DNA of 64,000 bases from positions 1,069,001-1,133,000 of the forward strand of contig NC_087392.1 of the NCBI RefSeq assembly GCF_963675165.1, read 5' to 3'. Positions 24,901 through 35,092 of the stretch are shown in pieces; within the stretch, counting starts at the first letter, position 1, and each line of letters begins with the position of its first letter. The position numbers and the translations under genes were made by a program. The notes under the pieces are model-generated. The model saw only the letters and a list, made by a program, of their open reading frames with translations, made no database searches and had not been told where the DNA came from. Source of the DNA: Halichondria panicea. Taxonomy: Eukaryota; Porifera; Demospongiae; Suberitida; Halichondriidae.

Positions 24901-27058
24901 CTAACATTGAGTGCTGTGTGTAAACTCTGTTTGTTAATTTTCACAATAGTACTTCCTAGACCAATGTTTCAGTTTTTTTTTCAATAATCCTTTGTCTGTT
25001 ATAGACTTATTTTGACTCCTGCTTGAACACACCCAATGCACTCGTAGCCATTAGACGCTTGTATGTATGGTACTGTTTAGGGTGTGTGGCTTCTGCTTAT
25101 TTGATTTTTATGAGTCATCCTTTGTTTGTTGTGTGTGTGTAGGGTGCAGTGTTCAGTGACGCTAGAGAGGTCACTATCGGAGGAACTAGTAAGTGTTTGG
25201 CAATATTCCTTTAGTCACATGACAATATCCTTTTAGCTATAGTTTTGTGTTTGGCAGTTTGGCAATTCCCTAGTAGCCACATCTTTGTTGTGAGAAGGTG
25301 GTGGTGTGTGATGTACACCTGCGTGTGTTTATAACATCACCAATACAAAGTCATTATCGCCTACAGAGTGATTTCCCTGCTAGTGTTGCTAATATCCTGT
25401 GTACTGATATGTATTGTGGTTCTTGGAAGCCTTTGACTGCTTGCAGGGGATTTTGTTTGTCTTTGTTAGAAGTCTTCCTTGTCAGGGAATCCTCTGCTAA
25501 GTAGTCATTCTGTCTAATACATGTTTACATTACATTTTCTTTTTTTTACTTTAACAGCTGCCAAGCAGGTCACAGTCACGTCTATATCTGAAGGACATGT
25601 AAGTGTTGATTCTTAGCTAGTAACGTTGTGCTTGTATCTAAGCATGCTCTATCTATCTAGTCCAATGTTGTGTTTTTCTTGTGTGTTGTCTAAATCACAC
25701 TGCTCACAGTTCCTAGCATTGCTTACGATATTTACGTACATATTTACATAATCTCATCTACAGCGTAATGATGAGGTTGCCGTGCCTACTCGTAAGAAGT
25801 CGGCCAACCCTGCTCTGATGGTGCCCTGCTTTCAACTCAAGAACACAGAGCAGGAGGGATGGATGAACAAGCAGGGAGGGTCAGGACTCACTCCTAGGAA
25901 CTGGAGGAGAAGATGGTTTGTCCTCAAAGAGAGCAAACTCTACTACTACAAGACTTCCTTTGTAAGTGTCGACTGCCTCGAATTCTTCAATCAGACAGCT
26001 ATTAGTGACACAGATGTTTGTATATATATATGTTATTATGTTAAAATTCTAGCCCACCATACACACACTATTAGCTGCAGTATTGGTATTTACGTATACC
26101 ACACATGGTGCATGTATTCTCAAAATCAGTTTCACACGTACGTGTACTGTTAAGCTCTGTGTAATAATAATAGCATCATCTGTACACACTGCAGGACATA
26201 TCTGCTCTGGGTATTGTGGAACTGGCTGGCTACTCGTTTGAACCGACTACAGATATCAAAAAGAAATAGTATGTGTGCATTGAGTCTCTATGTTCAGTGC
26301 TAGTGCATTGTTGTGATTATGACTGAGTATTTTTCACATTAGTAGCTAACTAGTATGGCTCTCCCCCGCATCTGCTCATAGTAGCCCAGGCATGCTGCTG
26401 CTGTATTGGTAGCTCCAATGGAATGTTTATTGATTGCAAAGAAGTGCTTTTTGGTACTAATAGCATCTAGTAAGACTTCTGTTTCTGTTCACAACGACAC
26501 TTGCTGTTCTTGATATCAATTAAAGCACATTCTTTAGCTTATTAGGTCCAATAAATCATCCTCAGCATGATGTAATAGTGATGCAGTATTACACGCGTGC
26601 AATTGTGTAATTCTAATGATGTTAACAATTGGCTTATTGTTGTGGTTTGTTTCTGCAGTGCATTCAAGGCCGTCAGACAAGGAGCACGGACCTATTCATT
26701 TGTTGCTGACTCAGCAGATGAAATGACCAGGTAGGTAATGCACGGAACCTTGCTTGTACCGGTATGCTTACATGTTTTGTATGAATGCCGAGTGGCAGTG
26801 TACGTACATGTACATGACCATACCTTTAACCCGTGTAGATGGATTGAAGTGTTGACAAGAGCTGCCAGCTCTGTCACAGAAGGCTCTTCGTTCACATCCT
26901 CTATAGGTAAGCAGAGAGTGTGTGAGCTAGTTAGTACCTCTAGTTCTGATATCGTGCTTATGTGTGCTAAACCTATACTTGTAGTTAGTAAGTGCAGTAC
27001 TGTTTTGACTAACCCCGCCCCCCTCCCACACACAGAGGCATCAGATGATGAGCTGTAG
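18940..27058 (+). CDS. CNKSR: Connector enhancer of KSR (CNK) scaffold protein
   Basis: A Ras-MAPK scaffold of 709 residues in 22 exons: 18940-19006, 19930-20033, 20362-20421, 20595-20861, 20917-20952, 21162-21275, 21758-21817, 22171-22239, 22361-22852, 22987-23015, 23083-23141, 23388-23449, 23513-23585, 24374-24463, 24815-24840, 25143-25188, 25558-25598, 25764-25961, 26195-26268, 26659-26730, 26839-26906, 27036-27058. Domain order is diagnostic: SAM (about 8-75, with VSQLGHQELLLEAVEQL), CRIC (about 78-190), PDZ (about 196-288, including GFSIQRTRQGNLLVSSVSEG), an acidic Ser-rich linker with KR-rich stretches, and PH (about 590-690, EGWMNKQGG, NWRRRWFVLKESKLYYY). It ends in ASDDEL. In known CNKs the protein tethers RAF/KSR and Rho-family regulators at the membrane. 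The middle micro-exons (23083-25598) are the least certain part, although all phases close. Confidence 0.93.
19192..19260. mobile_element. 49-bp inverted-repeat insertion with 10-bp direct repeats
   Basis: TAGTCTCGTGGACC at 19202 pairs with GGTCCGCGAGACTA ending at 19250 (one mismatch). The unit is flanked on both sides by TTAATGTAAA, which looks like a 10-bp target duplication. It sits in the first CNK intron and is far too small to encode anything. Confidence 0.65.
21447..21577. mobile_element. CAGAGGAGG-ended inverted-repeat element, short copy
   Basis: 131 bp with terminal inverted repeats of about 35 bp (CAGAGGAGGTCCGACACGAG at the left) and only two mismatches. The flanking 9-mers ACTCTGGAT and AGTGTGGAT agree at 7 of 9 positions, consistent with an aged 9-bp target duplication. 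It lies in a CNK intron. The ends match those of the 432-bp element at 59732. Confidence 0.75.
23162..23339. mobile_element. MITE-like element, CCGTATAGCGGG family, copy 2
   Basis: About 178 bp in a CNK intron, ending in CCGTATAGCGGGTACATTTC on the left and its complement (ACCCTCGAAATATACCCGCTATACAG) on the right. The right flank is TA and the left flank TG, slightly decayed. Interior non-coding. Confidence 0.75.
23599..23894. mobile_element. hAT-like non-autonomous element
   Basis: About 296 bp bounded by CAGGGGCGTAACTAG and CTAGTTACACCCCTG, inverted repeats with one mismatch. CAGGGGCGTAACTAG-type ends are typical of hAT elements. A clean 8-bp target duplication is not visible, only GAGCT on both sides. 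It sits in the CNK intron after 23585, and the GGAGGCAA/GCCTCC interior also folds back. Confidence 0.65.
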
Positions 27059-27363
27059 GAGACATTCATTCACCGTATTTTTTACTCTCCATAGATCAGA
27101 GTGTGTTTGTTATGTATGTGTGTGTCATGTGATTCATCAGTTACCCTGGCGATTATCAGCCATCCATCAATCATGTGTTGGACTAACTCAGTATCAATTC
27201 TGTTTTTTGCTCTTTATTGCCCCTCGTATTTTATTCCTCATTCTCATCTCTTTTATCAACAGCTGATTTTGTATAATAAGCACTATTTCGTTTTGATTGT
27301 TATTATAGTGACATCATGCAATGTAATATATTTTGTGGCATTAAGAATTACAAAAAATAGTGA
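27059..27363. other. Convergent 3' region, CNK / propeller-like gene
   Basis: 305 bp between two stop codons facing each other. It holds only the presumed 3' UTRs of both genes. No repeat, RNA gene or extra exon is seen. Confidence 0.5.
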
Positions 27364-29048
27364 TTATTCGTATTTACGAGTGTTTGTGATGACTTGATGT
27401 TCGAGTTCAAAGGTGTACTTAAACTGTGAAAAAAAAGTTGCGTAATTACCAAGATCAGGAAACATTTACAAATCACCTGACTATCCACTTGTTTTACTGT
27501 TATTGGCAATTTGACTGGACGTGACAGACGAATGATATCCTGCAACCAGATCAACATTAATATACATATCACCATAATCATTACCTCAGACGGGATGGAC
27601 TGTGTCCGGTACTTGTACAGTAGATCCACCCCTTCCACTAGAGGGTAACTAATGGGAAGAACACGAGATCTCTTGGAGGGGTAGGTCTCCTCAGAATCCT
27701 CGAGTCCCCTCTTCCTACCCCCCACAATCCTCTGCTCAGAATCCTCCAATTCCCTCTTTCTATCCGCCGCAATTCTCTGCTCGGAGTCCTCTAACATCAC
27801 TGACACAGAGGGTTGAGTAGCTGCTTGTTGGCAATAGTAACAATCACCGTTCTCACAGCACACGTCACTACTACGCTCTTGTTTCAAATCTGATGTGACT
27901 CGTCCAGACGATGTAGAAGTGGAGCCAGTGGACACTCTCAAGATACCAGCTCGTACTGACAAGTGATTGGACGACGATGTGGACGTAACAGAAGTACGGC
28001 ATATTGAAATTGATTTACAAGAGGAAAAAGGGCCGGAAATTACCAATGGACTAACGTTTTTTGCCTCGTCGCTGTTAAAGTTTAGACAGTACTTTAGCAG
28101 AGTTTCGGTAGTGTCTTCAGTCTTCACAGCACAAACTATCCCAGAAACTTCACATTTGTCGGCACAGAAACAAACCATTTCATCTTCAAAAGGGATCTCT
28201 ATTCTTGTCCAGTTCGTTTTCAATTTTAGATCAGCTTTCGATTGAATATAACTGAGAACAAGTTGCCAAAAAACCCTGGGTGAGGAATTCTTCATACTAC
28301 ACCAAACAGATTGTTTCCCTGGACTCACTCTCGACAGCTGACCTCGTTGTTCGTCTTCACGCCAGAAAGTCAGCCATTTTAGTATTCCCCATCTTTTACC
28401 AATAGACGGAGCAGAACACACCTTAGACCAGCTGGCATGTCTCGATCCAAGACTTGAATACATGCAAACATTACCAGTAGAGTCAATAAGGAAAAAATTG
28501 TCATATTTATCCAGAGATATAAATGTAGGCACACACACTTCTGAATCATCATTATTCCACAGATCTGAAGGGCATGGTGGAATTCCTTGCCAGTTCAATA
28601 TGAGCAGAGATTTTTTCTTTGTGAGATCGATTGTTGATAAGTCGACTGTAAACAATGCCCCAGACTGTGTCCTCCTAACAACAAAATAGGAACCAACTGC
28701 AATATCGGTTGCCTTGCAGTACATTTTGCTCCAAGAGTTTCCCAGTGGGTTGTCATGAGTTACTCCCAAGCGAACACACAGTTCTGCATTTTGGATACCA
28801 CAAACAATGCCAGAGTAGCCTCCAACTACAGTGCTGAAACCAGCACCTTCTTTCGACCAAGGAGGCCCGGGGCTAGGGAGAGTGGGAGGGTCTATTTCTG
28901 TTGTAGCTGTTTCCTTTATTGATAAGTTGGGGTTGACAGACGCTGTGTACATTTCGAGATCCCTCAATACGTGCACGTTACCTTGTTCATCGCAGAGCCA
29001 TATGTGTGATGACTCGTGGCTGTCTGAAGCAACACTGCCGATACTCAT
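27364..29048 (-). CDS. Predicted tectonin-type beta-propeller protein, function unknown
   Basis: Three coding exons, 27585-29048, 27477-27539 and 27364-27423, give 528 residues. I chose the ATG at 29048 because it lies just inside an acceptor (CTGTGCAG at 29055), which implies a 5' UTR exon upstream. Repeating blades are visible (HIWLCDEQGNVHVL; GFSTVVGGYSGIVCGI followed by WSKMY and DIAVGSYFVVRR; NFFLIDSTGNVCMY). They resemble tectonin repeats as in TECPR proteins, which are membrane- or lectin-associated. A Cys-rich patch (CCENGDCYYC) is followed by three repeats of LEDSEQRIAADRKRE type with basic KRSR, a possible nuclear signal. The last 19 codons form a separate exon after a strong TTTTTTTTCACAG acceptor. 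The family assignment is moderate, and no catalytic residue is evident. The start lies 205 bp from the TMEM39 ATG on the other strand. Confidence 0.65.
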
Positions 29049-29253
29049 TCTGATCTGCACAGGGGAAAAGAGATGAAAATAACCAAGACATAGATCTAGA
29101 TCTAGCTGCATAAAACCACTTACATCTTGGCAGCTTCATTAGAGGTACTTCACCAAGGGAGAGGTGCAGAGCATGTTCAAAGGCATAACAAAAGTACAGT
29201 ACACAGCTAGCTAGCTATATAGGTAGCTGAATTACTGAAGGGGGTGGGGCAGA
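29049..29253. promoter_or_regulatory. Divergent intergenic region, propeller-like gene / TMEM39
   Basis: 205 bp separate the two ATGs, and part is probably a 5' UTR exon of the minus-strand gene (a GTAAGT donor complement is near 29120). Repeated AGCTAGCTAGCTATATAGG is seen at about 29205. A shared bidirectional promoter is inferred from spacing only. Confidence 0.35.
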
Positions 29254-31621
29254 ATGAAGGGAGTGGCAAAGATGTGTGCTGCATGGCTAAGAGTAGTTCC
29301 AAGGAAACCTGGAGGAATGAGAGCTGACTCTGCCAGTCACTTGCTCCGGCAGCCGGTCAGTTTTGAGCTATTCTTCTTCACTTATCTTGTCTGTGCTCTC
29401 CTACTCCAAAAGATAAACATTTACAAAACTGTGAGTCAGTATCTATATTGGTCTCTGTTATCACAATCAATCTTACCGGTTTCCTTCCTCCAGAATTTCC
29501 ACCTGGTTGATTTTAACCTGGTGCTGTTTACGATCATTGTCCTGAGTCGTCGCCTGGGCTGGTGTGTCCTTCAAGAGCTCCAATCTCATTGGCCGAGTGT
29601 CAAAAAACCCCTCAAGAGTTCGTCCAAAGGGAGTCGGAAATGGGCCCACGTGTTTGAGAGTATGGTGAATGTGGTGAATGTGAAGCATGTGATGGTTGTC
29701 ATTTGTACCCTCCTTGTGATCCTGTGGTCAGTTGTGAGGCTCATCGAACACACCTCTCTATTCAATCTGCTCTTCTTGTTCTATCCGTAGGTCTTGTAAT
29801 TATACATATAATTATTATTGGGACTCAATGAATAAGTGTCATGCTTATATGAATACTGAGAGTGCCTACATTTCTGTTAGTATAACTATTAGTCAGTTTC
29901 AATGTTCATTTTGTCACTTTGCGGTGGGTACTTCACTGGCACCACCTGCAATTGCAGTGTGAACTTCGCTATGTACATTTCTCACCTCTGCCCATATAGG
30001 TTGCTGCTCTACCTTTCTCTATTTGGGTTCACCTTGGAACCAAGACGATATCGAAGCAGATTCTCCCCTCCAAGAACCTTCCTCCATCACATCAACTTCT
30101 CGTCTTTAGAAAGACAAAAATTGAGGTCCGAAATTTTCTCTTCACCCAGCAGTAAAGTTACAACCTTCTCCTCCTTGTCTACTGTCCCTGCCCACATTGA
30201 CCGCACCTCCTCAAATACATGCAACTCGGGTCCATCTTTAAATCACATCCCCTCTTCCAAGTCTGCTAGTGTCAACTCAGCGTCTGCCCAAACCTCCAGT
30301 CTAGGCTCAAATTCTCATAAGACGGCTGCTGCTACTCGCAACGCTTCTCATAAAGATAAAGCAGCGGAACCTTCTGGAGTGGTGAAAACTGAGCAATCAG
30401 CTAGCCTCATAGCACGACTTGCTCTCGGTAACTTGAGTGGAGATCGACGATACACGTGGGAATATGCTGTAATGCTGCCCACCACGCCAGATGAGGTTCG
30501 AAATGAAGTGGACATTTTGTTATCGGATTTGATTGTACGATTGAAGCAACTTCTGTTCAACTCGCTTCTGTGTGCCTACTATGTTGGGTTCATTCCGATG
30601 CTTTTTGCTGACGTGAGTAATTTAGTCTATTGGAGCATATCATCTTAATTAACGATCTTGGGGCGTGTGTATACATAAGTACACATTCTCTACCCCCCCC
30701 CCACACACACACACACACATGCAGAGTCACCTCTACTATGACAAGTGGTGGTGTGTGGAGCATGCATTCCTCGTGTGGGCCAATTCTTTTGTTGTTCTTT
30801 CCTCCCTCTTCCTCCCTCCGAGCTACTGCCAGTTACTCTACCACTGTGCCCTGCACCTGGGCTGCTGGACCAGGTGTAACCATGACGACTCCACCAATCT
30901 GTGAGTGCACATGTTTGATTTGTTTTACATATTAATTGTATCAGATATAATTATTGTAGGGCTAGCTCAATACGTATTCAGACAAATTTAGCATTTAGCT
31001 GAAGGCCTTTGCAGGCTATCACACAAGGTTCCTGGTAGCTATTTATCACTGACTGTATGTATTGCTCCCGTGTAGTTGGTCTCCCACGGTGACGTGGAAG
31101 TACGATGCTTTGGTCCAATGGAATGGAGAGTCCTTCAAAGGAGAGGGAGTGTTTAACATGGCCATTCCTTGCGACTCCTCACAAGAGTTCTTCTATGTGA
31201 GTTCACTCCAATAGCTACTGACCTACTAGCCTCGATTCCCCTTCTCAGTGGCTTGAAATCAAGGCTCTATACCTAACTCATTAATACACTCATGTTTACG
31301 TCTATGTATTTCATAATAATTATGTGACCTTACTATAATTATATCTATTGTGTTGACACTTTTCCTATACCCACTTGGTCATCACCCCTCTCCTCCCTCC
31401 CTCCCTTCCAGCTGTTGTTCCAGTCTCGACTCCACGTCCACACCTGGCTCCTGACGATGCAGAGCATCACAGTGCTCTTCCAGATAGTGGTCCTCCTACG
31501 CTTGGTCTACTGGCACCAACTGCTGAGCATGTCTGTGCTGCTTCTGTTCAATGTCTTTGTGTTCTACAAGCTTCTCCACAACAGACTCTGGCTTAGAAAG
31601 ACTTTATGGATACCCACTTGA
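29254..31621 (+). CDS. TMEM39A: TMEM39 multi-pass membrane protein
   Basis: Six exons (29254-29430, 29494-29786, 30000-30612, 30725-30900, 31076-31196, 31412-31621) encode 529 residues. Homology with TMEM39A/B is clear: FELFFFTYLVCALLLQKINIYKT, NFHLVDFNLVLFTIIVLSRR, SLFNLLFLFYP, LFNSLLCAYYVGFIPMLFAD (quoted in parts), then WCVEHAFLVWAN and a final helix with LLFNVFVFYKLLHNR. About eight hydrophobic segments are visible. The loop between helices 4 and 5 is enlarged by a Ser/Thr/Asn-rich insert (exon 3, about residues 175-290). In animals TMEM39A is an ER protein linked to PI4P/SAC1 trafficking, autophagy and collagen secretion. The start may be ATG 29254 or 29272 in the same frame. Confidence 0.94.
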
Positions 31622-31839
31622 CTCTCTGAATTTTCATTTTTGGCATTATTATAATTACATTATTATCCAGTATAATTATAGTTTTATGGATTACTAATTA
31701 ATGCATGACATTACAATTTATATGACAAAATATCATTTCAGCAATAATGGGAGCTATCTCAGCGTAAGTTTATATCAGTAAGTACAGTGTCAGCAAATCT
31801 GTTGAATATGGGGTGCATACATAAGTATAGGTACAGTTC

Positions 31840-34762
31840 TTAGGCAGCCTCTTCATCAGTGGGATCATCCTCGCTCTCACTCCCTGCACGCACACAACAA
31901 AGACAACAGTGAATCAATACACAAGACACATACATACATACATATGTAGCTGCATGTGAGATTGCACAGCTAGCTACGTACACAAGCTCTTGGTATGGTA
32001 ACTAGAACTGATTGACTGCTCTCACCTGGGGGCTGAGAGGTGGAGGGGTCAACAGACAGGTCATCATCATCATCTTGTTCATCCTCACTCAATTCTCCAT
32101 TGTCACTCTTATTATCATCATCATCAGCTTCAGTGGTCTCCTCAGTACGCCCACGCTGTGGGGGGGGGGGGGGGTAAATAAGGTATACTTATAGCATAGC
32201 AGCAGAAGAGGATTTCCTTTACAGTGCCCCTGATCTAGAAAGTTACGTAACTAGTACAAGTATTGTAGGCGAATTTCCCAGCTTGTGTAATTGCATTTAT
32301 AAGCACAGCAAGTTTTTGAAGCTACAGGCAAGCTCTTGTAAGGGAATATCCTGGCCTATAGCTAGCCTGTAACCATAGTGCAGCTGTAGCAGTAGTGTTA
32401 TGACAACACGACAATGAAGACAATACACAATGGTGCTATTATATCCATTGCATCATACCACTCCTAATCATACGTGTAGAGAGGTCATCATGACACGATA
32501 CATGTAGGTTATAGGTTACCTACCTTAAGCACAGAGGTCAGGTAAGTTCCAAGTCCACGAATATATCCGAGTTGTGTGTCCACGATTTCAGAGATACGGT
32601 CCAGAGCTTTCTTAGAGAGGTCACTTGGGGTTTGCACCTGAACAAACAGCCGCTTATGTCAATGTACATATAAGAAGTAAAGCATAACTACCTTGTACTC
32701 TAATTAATTAACAGCTTATTACACATTTCGTAGCACAATTCTTGCATATCAAGCTATTTACTAGGTAGGGCAGCCCCCTAGCAAAGCTATTTACAGTGTA
32801 AGCTGTAAGGATATTATCAACTATCAACTTATGAGCAACTTTAACGTACGGGTTTGAGTTGAGTGTAGAGTTCCTGGGCGTAGTCATAAGCCTGAGTGGC
32901 CCCTCCCTTCAGATGGTGGGGAAGATAAGAGGTGGCACCAGAGATGGACTTGAGACCAGAATACACTCTCTCGCTCAGCTGTTTGGAATAGTCCAGGGTG
33001 GATTGAAATCGTGTGGGTTTGGGTTTGAGCCATTCGATCTGGCTGTCTTCTTCAGTCTCGTCAGGTAACCAGGTGACCTTGTTCTCCTCCCCTTGGGCCG
33101 TACGTGAGAGCATTTCCTTGACATGATCTTGAAGGTCCTTGAGTGTAGAGGAGATGTTTTCGTACTGTTGGCCGGCCTTCTCACGGAGGTCCCGAGACAA
33201 CTTGAGCTGTGAAATAGAGAGAGAAGCTGTAGGTAAACTTAGTCATAGCTCGGAGGCAACATAAAGAGTGGTGTGTCTATGTACGCCTGGTGTCACAATA
33301 GAATGCTGTTGTGGTTGTGTGTGTGGGAACAATGTAACAGATGGGCACACTCTGAACATGTGGGGTGATTAGTAGTCATAGTGATTCAATACACCTGTAA
33401 TGCAGCACATGTGATAAACTGACCCCTTACTCCCAGGAACATAACAATGAAAGGTCACTGTAGCTATAATGTAGAGAGGTCAACTTACCAGATCAACGGC
33501 TGCTTTGAGCTGCTCCAAGGAGGATTTGCTCTGCTGTTGCACACTTTGTAGACGACGCATGGAACGGTAGTAGATTCGAAGCTTGACCTTTCGAGAGAGA
33601 GTCTTGATACGTTCAATTCGGCCACTTTTTTCAACTTGTCCGAGACAATTTTCACATTTCTGGCAATTTTGGCAATCTTCCACCACAACCACATCTTCCT
33701 CGACCTCCTCAGTAACGGTGCCTTCCTCGGTGGACTTGATAGTGGTCATCTCAACCGATTCTTTGATCTTGACAGACTCTGATAGAAGCTCCTTCTCGTT
33801 TTCTTCGGCTGGGATGAAGTAATCGACAATGTTCTCAGTGGCAGTCAGGGTACGATCGAGTCCGCTACCTACAAGGATGCCAGCTCGTGTGTTGGCCACA
33901 GCAGAAGCACCTGATTGTACAGAAGAGTACAGTGCATCTTTGCCAGCTGTAATTCGAGTAGTCACAGCTTCTTTTCCTTCGGAGACTTTACTGACAATGG
34001 CATCCTTTCCTTGGCTGGCCATGGTAACAACACGGGTCTGGGAGAGTGCCTCGGTCCCTGCTTGAACTTTAGAGACAACCGCATCTTTGCTAGCAACCAC
34101 ACGACTCGTAATAGCTTCTTTCCCTTCGGAGACTTTACTGACAATGGCATCCTTTCCTTGGCTAGCCATGGTAACAACACGAGTCTGAGAGAGTGCCTCG
34201 GTCCCTGCTTGAACTTTAGAGACAACCGCATCTTTGCTAGCAACCACACGACTCGTAATAGCTTCTTTCCCCTCGGAGATGCGGGTCTTGACGGCTGTGT
34301 GCCCATCGCTGATTTTAGTGGTGATAGCATCCTTGCTCTCGGTGAGGTAGGTCATCACTTCAGCAGGCTCAGACTTGATAGCAGGCACCTTCTCCTCGAG
34401 TTTCGTCAGTTGTTTTGCAGTAAATGAGTCGACTGCATGAACTGCACGAAGAGAGGAGAAACACAACAGTCAATTCACAATACAAAACACAAGCTTTTAA
34501 TAGAATGTGGTTTAGTGCATAACTTACTTGGTTTGTCCAATTTCTTGACAAGAGGAGCTGCTGTCCCAGCAGCAAACTTTACAGAGCTTTCAATGGTGCC
34601 CAGAGCATAGTCACTGGCCCTGCTGTAGCCTTTAGAGCCTTCATACGCAGCGTAGAGAGCGTTCCCAGCAGAAGAGGCCATAGGGTTGGTGGAGAGCCAT
34701 CCGTACACTGATCCAGAGTCAGCCGGTGGAGGAGCTGGGGTTGTTTCAACAATTTCAGTCAT
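31840..34762 (-). CDS. PLIN: Perilipin (lipid-droplet coat protein)
   Basis: Six exons: 34528-34762, 33489-34441, 32850-33206, 32524-32637, 32026-32155, 31840-31883; 610 residues. The N-terminus has a PAT domain (ALGTIESSVKFAAGTAAPLV, KKLDKP, KQLTKLEEKVPAI). Amphipathic 11-mer repeats follow (SEGKEAITSRVVASKDAVVS, VQAGTEALSQTRVV), then ENIVDYFIPAEENEKE, a perilipin landmark. A C-terminal helical bundle runs through exon 3 to YAQELYTQLKP. Perilipins coat lipid droplets and gate lipase access. Odd features: 49 residues of the 11-mer region are duplicated almost exactly; a Cys cluster CQNCQKCENC lies just before the helical bundle; and the tail is very acidic (Asp/Glu/Ser-rich, last 57 residues) instead of the usual four-helix extension. 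The acceptor of exon 2 could be 34441 or 34432, both in frame. Confidence 0.92.
33981..34274 (-). repeat. 147-bp tandem duplication inside the perilipin coding exon
   Basis: GGAGACTTTACTGACAATGG occurs at 33981 and again at 34128, and the following ~147 bp match with very few changes. It encodes two copies of a 49-residue unit of the amphipathic repeat region and keeps frame. The close nucleotide match indicates a recent duplication or gene conversion. Confidence 0.85.
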
Positions 34763-35092
34763 TGCTTTCTTGCAGAGAGAGGTAGACGTTCTGTAGCTGT
34801 AGGTCTAGTAGTTTGAGATTTTACACTTCTTCTTTGCACTAGTCTTGTCTTCTTGCTTGAGGAACTGTAGTCACGCGAGATTGCTGTTCGCCCACACACC
34901 ACATGACAGGGCTAGCTATAGGGAGAGTCCCTTTCAAAGCAGCTCTGGGTTCAAAGGGTTCAAAGGGAGTTCTAAAAAATTGATTTTCAAGATCCTGCAG
35001 ACTCCTGGTTCAAGCATTGGTTAAAGGTGAGCTAGACTATTAAAATGCACGAGGAAGGACATTTATAACTATTCCCCTTTGCATGCAGGAAC
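34763..35092. promoter_or_regulatory. Divergent intergenic region, perilipin / ASK-family kinase
   Basis: 330 bp between the two ATGs. The right part ends in CCCTTTGCATGCAG just before the kinase ATG, so a 5' UTR intron may lie here. Short direct repeats GGTTCAAAGGGTTCAAAGGG occur at about 34951. No other feature is recognised. Confidence 0.35.

Noticed and set aside
27967-28245. Plus-strand frame opposite the propeller-like gene
   Set aside because: No splice or family support, and the minus-strand frame is 488 codons long and continuous.
33829-34427. Long plus-strand frames opposite the perilipin exon
   Set aside because: Antisense shadows of a repetitive coding exon. The minus strand carries the PAT landmarks and the splice sites.
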